This document shows, one piece after another, positions 60,105 to 64,000 of a DNA stretch of 64,000 nucleotides. This DNA comes from Phenylobacterium deserti (GTDB lineage: Bacteria > Pseudomonadota > Alphaproteobacteria > Caulobacterales > Caulobacteraceae). Position 1 is the first letter of the stretch, and each line of letters starts with the position of its first letter. The stretch spans positions 1,736,001 through 1,800,000 of the forward strand of contig NZ_QFYR01000001.1 of NCBI RefSeq assembly GCF_003254705.1, in the 5' to 3' direction. Both the position numbers and the translations under genes were made by a program. The notes beneath the pieces were generated by a model that saw only the letters and a program-made list of their open reading frames with translations, did not search any database and was not told where the DNA came from.

Positions 60105-60119
60105 TTAAGCGGTGATTAA
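60105..60119. promoter_or_regulatory. CtrA box TTAA-N7-TTAA between fliO and flgB
   Basis: TTAA 60105-60108, spacer GCGGTGA, TTAA 60116-60119 followed by C: exact match to TTAA-N7-TTAA(C). 16 bases before the flgB ATG. CtrA controls class II flagellar genes in Caulobacter, so cell-cycle control of flgB-flgC-fliE and/or fliO-fliP is expected. Confidence 0.85.
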
Positions 60120-60134
60120 CCCTGTTTATTCACC

Positions 60135-60557
60135 ATGTTCCTCATGGACATGTCCCAGATTCCGCTTTTCGCCATGCTGAGGGGCCGCCTCGGCTACCTG
60201 AGCGAGCGCCAGCGGCTGATCTCCGAGAACGTGGCCAACTCTGACACGCCCGGCTACGCGCCCCGTGACCTGAAGGCGTTCAACTTCCAGGCGCAGATCA
60301 AGGCGGCCCAGGTGATGACGCCGGCAGTGACCCAGGCGGGCCACATGCTGCCGCCGAACGCCAAGACGGGCGCGGCCGCCGGGGTGAAGGAGATCAAGAC
60401 GCGCGACTCCGAGACGACGCTCGACGGCAACTCCGTCGTGCTCGAGGAGGAGATGATGAAGATGAGCGAGGCGCGGATGAGCTACGACGCAGCCATCGGC
60501 TTCTACCAGAAGTCCATGAACCTGCTGCGCATGGCCGCCCGGGCGCCTGGCCGCTGA
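60135..60557 (+). CDS. flgB: Flagellar basal-body rod protein FlgB
   Basis: 140 residues (internal ATG at 60144 is an alternative). Rod N-terminus LGYLSERQRLISENVANSDTPGYAPRDLKAF, and C-terminus MMKMSEARMSYDAAIGFYQKSMNLLRMA. Operon flgB-flgC-fliE; CtrA box directly upstream. Confidence 0.96.
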   Translation: MFLMDMSQIPLFAMLRGRLGYLSERQRLISENVANSDTPGYAPRDLKAFNFQAQIKAAQVMTPAVTQAGHMLPPNAKTGAAAGVKEIKTRDSETTLDGNSVVLEEEMMKMSEARMSYDAAIGFYQKSMNLLRMAARAPGR

Positions 60558-60579
60558 ATCGCCCTAAGGAGATCGGGCC

Positions 60580-61002
60580 ATGCCTCAGGTGAAATCCACA
60601 TCGCAGGTCGCTCAGGCCATCGCCGCGTCCGCCCTGCGCGCGCAGCAGGCCCGCATGCGGGTCATCGCCGAGAACATCGCCAACGCGAACTCGACCTCCC
60701 GCACCCCCGGCGGCGATCCCTACCGGCGTCAGGCGCCGATCTTTGAGCCCACCGACGTGGCGGGCGGCGGGACGGGCGTTCGCATGGCGCGCGCCGAGGG
60801 TGACCAGAAGCCGTTCAAGACCGAGTACGAGCCGGGCAACCCGTCCGCCGACGCTCAGGGCTATGTAAAGCTGCCCAATGTCGATCCGCTGATCGAGGCG
60901 CTCGACATGAAGGAGGCCCAGCGGGCCTACGAGGCCAACCTCAACGTCATCGAGACGGCGCGGTCGATGGAGAACCGCACCCTCGACCTCCTGAAGAAGT
61001 AG
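60580..61002 (+). CDS. flgC: Flagellar basal-body rod protein FlgC
   Basis: 140 residues. RVIAENIANANSTSRTPGGDPYRRQAPIFEP, the NPSADAQGYVKLPNVDPLIEALDMKEAQRAYEANLNVIETARSM block (in parts), as in FlgC. 22 bases after flgB, preceded by AAGGAG; 8 bases before fliE. Confidence 0.96.
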   Translation: MPQVKSTSQVAQAIAASALRAQQARMRVIAENIANANSTSRTPGGDPYRRQAPIFEPTDVAGGGTGVRMARAEGDQKPFKTEYEPGNPSADAQGYVKLPNVDPLIEALDMKEAQRAYEANLNVIETARSMENRTLDLLKK

Positions 61003-61010
61003 GCTGAGCG

Positions 61011-61325
61011 ATGATCACCGCCCTTTCCGCCGCCAACGCTTACGCCAAGATGCAGAAGGCGGCCGGCATCGACGCCGGCCTGGGCGGCGGCGCGCCCGTG
61101 CAAGGGCAGGGCGGCTTCGGCGATCTGCTCAAGGCGGCGATGAGCGATGCGGTGCAGACGTCTCGCACGGCCGAGACCCAGATCGCCAACCAGGTGCAGG
61201 GCAAGGCCGAGCTGATCGACGTGGTCACCGCCATCTCGGCGGCCGAGCACAGCCTGGAGACCGTCATGGCGGTGCGCGACCAGGTGATCAGCGCCTACCA
61301 GGAAATCATGCGCATGCCGATCTGA
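61011..61325 (+). CDS. fliE: Flagellar hook-basal body protein FliE
   Basis: 104 residues, standard size. [62 protein letters not shown] (last 62 residues, read in parts) is the FliE signature. Connects the MS ring to the rod. Last gene of the operon; a hairpin follows at once. fliQ-fliR-flhB are not here. Confidence 0.96.
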   Translation: MITALSAANAYAKMQKAAGIDAGLGGGAPVQGQGGFGDLLKAAMSDAVQTSRTAETQIANQVQGKAELIDVVTAISAAEHSLETVMAVRDQVISAYQEIMRMPI

Positions 61326-61345
61326 CGGCGGGATCGCTCCCGCCG
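61326..61345. terminator. Hairpin after fliE
   Basis: Perfect 8-bp stem CGGCGGGA / TCCCGCCG with a 4-base loop, starting directly after the fliE stop, between convergent fliE and sodC. No U-tract, so RNA-end stabiliser or weak terminator. Confidence 0.45.
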
Positions 61346-61361
61346 CCAGAGGCTGCACGTC

Positions 61362-61883
61362 CTATTTGATCACGCCGCAGGCGACCCGCGCGCCCGCGCC
61401 GCCGATGGGCTGGGTGGTCTGGTCGTCGGCGCTGGCGTGGATCAGCAGGGCCGAGCCGTTGGCGTCCTGCAGGCCCTGACGGCCGCCCGCGCCCTTGAGC
61501 GAAACCAGGGTTGAATAGAACTCGCCCGTGGCAGAGCCGTCGGCGGCGGCGAACAGGTTGGGCAGGTCGCCAGTCTCGTTGGCGTCGGGGTTCAGCAGGC
61601 CGTGCTTGCGGTCGCCCCCGCCGTGGGTGTGGCCGCCGGCCGAGGTGAAGTCCGACTTCGAGCAGTCGCCGGTTTCATGGAAGTGCAGGCCGTGCCAGCC
61701 GGGGGTGAGACCGCGGGCCTCGACGCGGATCAGCACGCCCTTGGGCGCGTCGGTCAGGGTGGCGGAGCCCGCCGAGGCGCCGGCGGCGTTCTTCAGCTCG
61801 ACCTTCACGGTCGCCGGTTGGGCCAGGGCCGCGGAGCTGGCCAGGGCGGCGGCGAGCGCAAGAGGAAGGGCGCGGATCGTCAT
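61362..61883 (-). CDS. sodC: Periplasmic Cu,Zn superoxide dismutase
   Basis: 173 residues with a signal peptide (ending SSAALA-QP). Copper/zinc histidines in GLHFHETGDCSKSDF and GGHTHGGGDRKHGLLNPDANETGDLPN, HASADDQTTQPIGGAGAR with the active-site Arg, and Cys pair (GDC... VACG) for the disulphide. Dismutes superoxide in the periplasm. Stands next to the ohr pair, a small oxidative-stress group. Confidence 0.95.
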   Translation of the reverse strand: MTIRALPLALAAALASSAALAQPATVKVELKNAAGASAGSATLTDAPKGVLIRVEARGLTPGWHGLHFHETGDCSKSDFTSAGGHTHGGGDRKHGLLNPDANETGDLPNLFAAADGSATGEFYSTLVSLKGAGGRQGLQDANGSALLIHASADDQTTQPIGGAGARVACGVIK

Positions 61884-61973
61884 GGGAAACTCCTTGGACT
61901 TGAGGGCGGCGATCTAATCAGCCGATCGCGGCAATCCCAAGCCCCGTGACGCTCCGCGCCCAGACCCCGAGGG

Positions 61974-62396
61974 TCACGCCACCGTGAGGCGGACGTCCAG
62001 GTTGTTGCGGGTGGCGTGGGAGTAGGGGCAGACCACGTGGGCGGCCTGGGTCAGGGCTTCGGCCGTTTCACGGTCGACGCCGGGCAGGCTGACGGTCAGG
62101 GCGACATCGAGGCCGAAGCCTTCGCCGTCGTCGCGCTTGCCGATGCCGACCTGGGCGGTGACGGTGCTGTCGTCTGAGATCTTCACCTTGCGCTGGCTGG
62201 CCACGAACTTGAGGGCGCCGAGGAAGCAGGCGGCGTAGCCGGAGGCGAACAGCTGCTCCGGGTTGGTCCCTTCACCGCCTTGGCCGCCGAGTTCCTTGGG
62301 GGTGACCAGGGTGACCGCGAGGGCGCCGTCGGCGGTCTTGGCCGAACCGGTGCGGCCGCCGGTGGCGGTGCTCTGGGTGCTGTACAGAATACGCAT
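61974..62396 (-). CDS. ohr: Organic hydroperoxide resistance protein Ohr
   Basis: 140 residues. OsmC/Ohr fold; the two catalytic cysteines lie in [13 protein letters not shown] (about residue 57) and [15 protein letters not shown] (about 121), and Arg/Glu of the active site in the [11 protein letters not shown] segment. Reduces organic peroxides using lipoyl thiols. It is divergent from an OhrR-type MarR gene and shares its operator region. Confidence 0.95.
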   Translation of the reverse strand: MRILYSTQSTATGGRTGSAKTADGALAVTLVTPKELGGQGGEGTNPEQLFASGYAACFLGALKFVASQRKVKISDDSTVTAQVGIGKRDDGEGFGLDVALTVSLPGVDRETAEALTQAAHVVCPYSHATRNNLDVRLTVA

Positions 62397-62414
62397 ACCT
62401 AGCTCCTGTGTGTC

Positions 62415-62490
62415 TTGCGATAGAAGTTATTGCGATATGCAATGGGTAGCGGCCGGCGGCGGCCTTGTCCAGCGGTAATTTATCGCGATA
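62415..62490. promoter_or_regulatory. Repeated TTGCGATA / TATCGCGATA elements, OhrR operator candidates
   Basis: Related elements at 62415-62422 (TTGCGATA), 62429-62443 (ATTGC-N5-GCAAT) and 62481-62490 (TATCGCGATA, perfect palindrome), about 50 bases between the last two centres. They lie between ohr and ohrR and fit shared repression of both genes. Confidence 0.55.
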
Positions 62491-62519
62491 TGATTTGTCG
62501 TGAGGTGGAGGTGTTGGCG

Positions 62520-62990
62520 ATGACCAAGAGCGAAGGACCGATCGGCCTGGAGGACCAGGTCTGCTTCGGCGTCTATTCGGCCGGGATCGCCATCCAGCGG
62601 GCGTACAAGCCGCTGCTGGACCAGCTGGGGATCACCTATCCGCAGTACCTGGTGCTGAACCTTCTGTGGCGGCAGGACGCCCAGACGGTGGGGCGGCTGG
62701 CCGATCAGCTGGCGCTGGAGTCGAGCACGCTGACGCCGCTGCTGAAGCGGCTGGAAGGCGCCGGGCTGGTGCGACGCGAGCGTAACCCGGCCGACGAGCG
62801 GCAGGTGCACATCGCCCTGACGGAGGCCGGCCGCGCCCTGCGCACCCGGGCCAGCTGCCTGGGCGAGCGGCTGCTTGCCGCCTCGCAGATGAGCATCGCC
62901 GAGCTGTCGGAGCTGAACCGCAGCGTCCGCAAGCTGCGCGACCGGATCTACGCTGACATCGGCGGCTGGACGCCCGATACGCCGGCCTGA
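62520..62990 (+). CDS. ohrR: OhrR-like MarR-family peroxide-sensing repressor
   Basis: 156 residues from the ATG at 62520. LEDQVCFGVYSAG holds the conserved redox cysteine (Cys15), followed by YKPLLDQLGITYPQYLVLNLLWRQD, all OhrR hallmarks; winged helix with STLTPLLKRLEGAGLVRRERNPADERQVHIALT (in parts). Oxidation of Cys15 by organic peroxides releases DNA. Divergent from ohr. Its stop abuts the M61 stop. Confidence 0.94.
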   Translation: MTKSEGPIGLEDQVCFGVYSAGIAIQRAYKPLLDQLGITYPQYLVLNLLWRQDAQTVGRLADQLALESSTLTPLLKRLEGAGLVRRERNPADERQVHIALTEAGRALRTRASCLGERLLAASQMSIAELSELNRSVRKLRDRIYADIGGWTPDTPA

Positions 62991-64000
62991 TCAGGGCGCC
63001 GGGGTCGCAGGTCCAAGCCAGCGGTCGCGGAAGGCGAGCTGGGCGCGGCTGGGCTTCAGACCGGCGTTTTCGAACCGCACCACCTCGAGGGTGGAGTCGG
63101 CCGCCACCTTAAGGTCGGCCTCGCGCGTCTGGCCACGCTGGATGAACCGCACCTTGGCCGTCTCGTCCGGCTTCAGGCGCTCGAGGGCGTCCTGCCAGTC
63201 GGCGTCGGCGGCGAACTCGAAGCGGCCGATGCCCAGGATACGGTCGCCCCTTTCAACGCCGGCGGCGTAGAGCGCCGAGCCGGGCGCGGGCGCCTCGTCG
63301 AGGATCACCTCCGAGCCGCTGACCCGCACGCGCTGGGCGCCCAACCAGGCCTTCTTGGGCGACTTGGGCCGAAGCTTCAGGCCGGCGCGGGCGAACAGGG
63401 GCTCGAAGTCGGGCAGGGCGCTGCCCTGGATGCTGGCGGCAAAGAAGCGCTCGGCGAAACGGGCGTCGCCGGACACTTCGGCCAGGGCGGCCTGAAGGTC
63501 CTGCGGCCTGTAGGGCGTCTCCGACACGCCGTGGGTGCGCCACAGGCGCTTCATGTAGTCGTCCAGGGTCGCGGTCCTGGGCCGGCCGCGCAGCTCCAGG
63601 TCCAGGGCCAGGCCGATCACCGCCCCGTAGGGATAGTAGGAGGTGAAGATGTTCGGGTTGGTGGGGTCCAGGGCTGCGGCGGCGTCCACGAAGGGCGCGC
63701 GCAGGCTCATCTCCTGGGGCGAGCCGTACTGGCGGCCGGGCCCGTTCACTACGCCGTTCAGGGTGCGGCTGAGGTCCGCCAGGTAGGCGTCCACCGTGGA
63801 CTGGCCCGAGCGGCGGATCAGCAGCGGGCCGTAGTACTGGGTGAAGCCCTCGGCCAGCCACAGGGAGGGCGTGGGGTTGGCCCGGGTGAAGTCGAAGGGC
63901 TCGAGCTCGGCCGGGCGGATACGCTCCACATTCCAGGCGTGGAACAGCTCGTGGCTGGCAGTGCCGAGCTGGGCGAAATTCGCCCGAAACAGCGAGCTGG
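62991..64000 (-). CDS. M61-family peptidase (glycyl aminopeptidase-like), 5' end beyond window
   Basis: The frame is open to the end of the window, so the N-terminus is missing; about 336 residues are visible. The zinc motif HELFH (in ASHELFHAWNVERIRP) lies near the window edge, with the third ligand Glu in WLAEGFTQYYGPLL. C-terminal PDZ domain (about the last 110 residues: RVRVSGSEVILDEAPAPGSALYAAGVERGDRILGIG in parts). M61 enzymes are exported or periplasmic aminopeptidases with unusual specificity (glycine). A start at the GTG codon (63929) inside HAWNVERI would wrongly remove the zinc site. Confidence 0.9.
   Translation of the reverse strand, partial: SSLFRANFAQLGTASHELFHAWNVERIRPAELEPFDFTRANPTPSLWLAEGFTQYYGPLLIRRSGQSTVDAYLADLSRTLNGVVNGPGRQYGSPQEMSLRAPFVDAAAALDPTNPNIFTSYYPYGAVIGLALDLELRGRPRTATLDDYMKRLWRTHGVSETPYRPQDLQAALAEVSGDARFAERFFAASIQGSALPDFEPLFARAGLKLRPKSPKKAWLGAQRVRVSGSEVILDEAPAPGSALYAAGVERGDRILGIGRFEFAADADWQDALERLKPDETAKVRFIQRGQTREADLKVAADSTLEVVRFENAGLKPSRAQLAFRDRWLGPATPAP

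Overview
The window looks like the chromosome of a polarly flagellated alphaproteobacterium of the Caulobacteraceae (Caulobacter / Phenylobacterium / Brevundimonas group). The grounds are very high GC, tight gene packing with many ATGA overlaps, a Caulobacter-type flagellar layout with CtrA, sigma-54 and FlbD-like sites, an alphaproteobacterial SOS box (GAAC-N7-GAAC), and PetP/PetR-type regulators. No tRNA, rRNA, insertion sequence, prophage or CRISPR array was seen. The longest stretches without a gene are about 210-220 bases (7277-7485 and 52806-53022), and both carry regulatory-looking sequence.

Layout. 1-5 kb: 3' end of cytochrome c1, a bilobed aspartyl-protease-like protein, then the minus-strand run rplY-pth-ychF-dienelactone hydrolase. 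5-13 kb: proline-tract lipoprotein, prs, a Ser/Thr/Ala-rich exported protein, lgt-midA-pgeF, ubiK, ybjN, proC, DUF2147. 13-16.4 kb: petP-petR-histidine kinase and wrbA. 16.5-21.4 kb: a six-gene plus-strand operon (thiolase, two exported paralogues, acyl-CoA dehydrogenase, DUF3253, GST) behind a TetR/PsrA-like operator. 21.5-30.3 kb: hemerythrin, HWE kinase, UDG-family protein with a lipoprotein hydrolase, leucine-type dehydrogenase, hybrid kinase, a lipoprotein-anchored SDR, a membrane protein. 30.4-34 kb: an active/inactive M16 peptidase pair and an SDR. 34.1-36.8 kb: an SOS-boxed radical SAM + UdgX operon. 37-45.5 kb: small regulators with their target enzymes (TetR/cupin, HxlR/quinone-reductase-like ADH, LysR/aldo-keto reductase), a CoxE-type VWA protein, and a serine-recombinase-like protein that has lost its catalytic residues. 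45.5-49.3 kb: xseB-ispA-dxs.

49.7-61.3 kb is flagellar. flgF-flgG-flgA-flgH run leftwards from a sigma-54 promoter. fliL-fliM-DUF6468-motE-large periplasmic repeat protein run rightwards from the same divergent region, which also holds an FlbD/ftr-like dyad and TTAA motifs. fliO-fliP run leftwards and flgB-flgC-fliE rightwards from a region with a perfect CtrA box. The window ends with sodC, the ohr/ohrR peroxide pair sharing an operator region, and a 5'-truncated M61 peptidase.

The most interesting items are the LexA-type box directly upstream of the radical SAM/UdgX operon, the catalytically dead serine-recombinase-like regulator, the SDR enzyme with a lipoprotein signal, the bilobed aspartyl-protease-like protein with one catalytic Asp missing, and the uncharacterised periplasmic repeat protein embedded in the early flagellar operon. 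All functional calls rest on reading motifs by eye; no searches were run.
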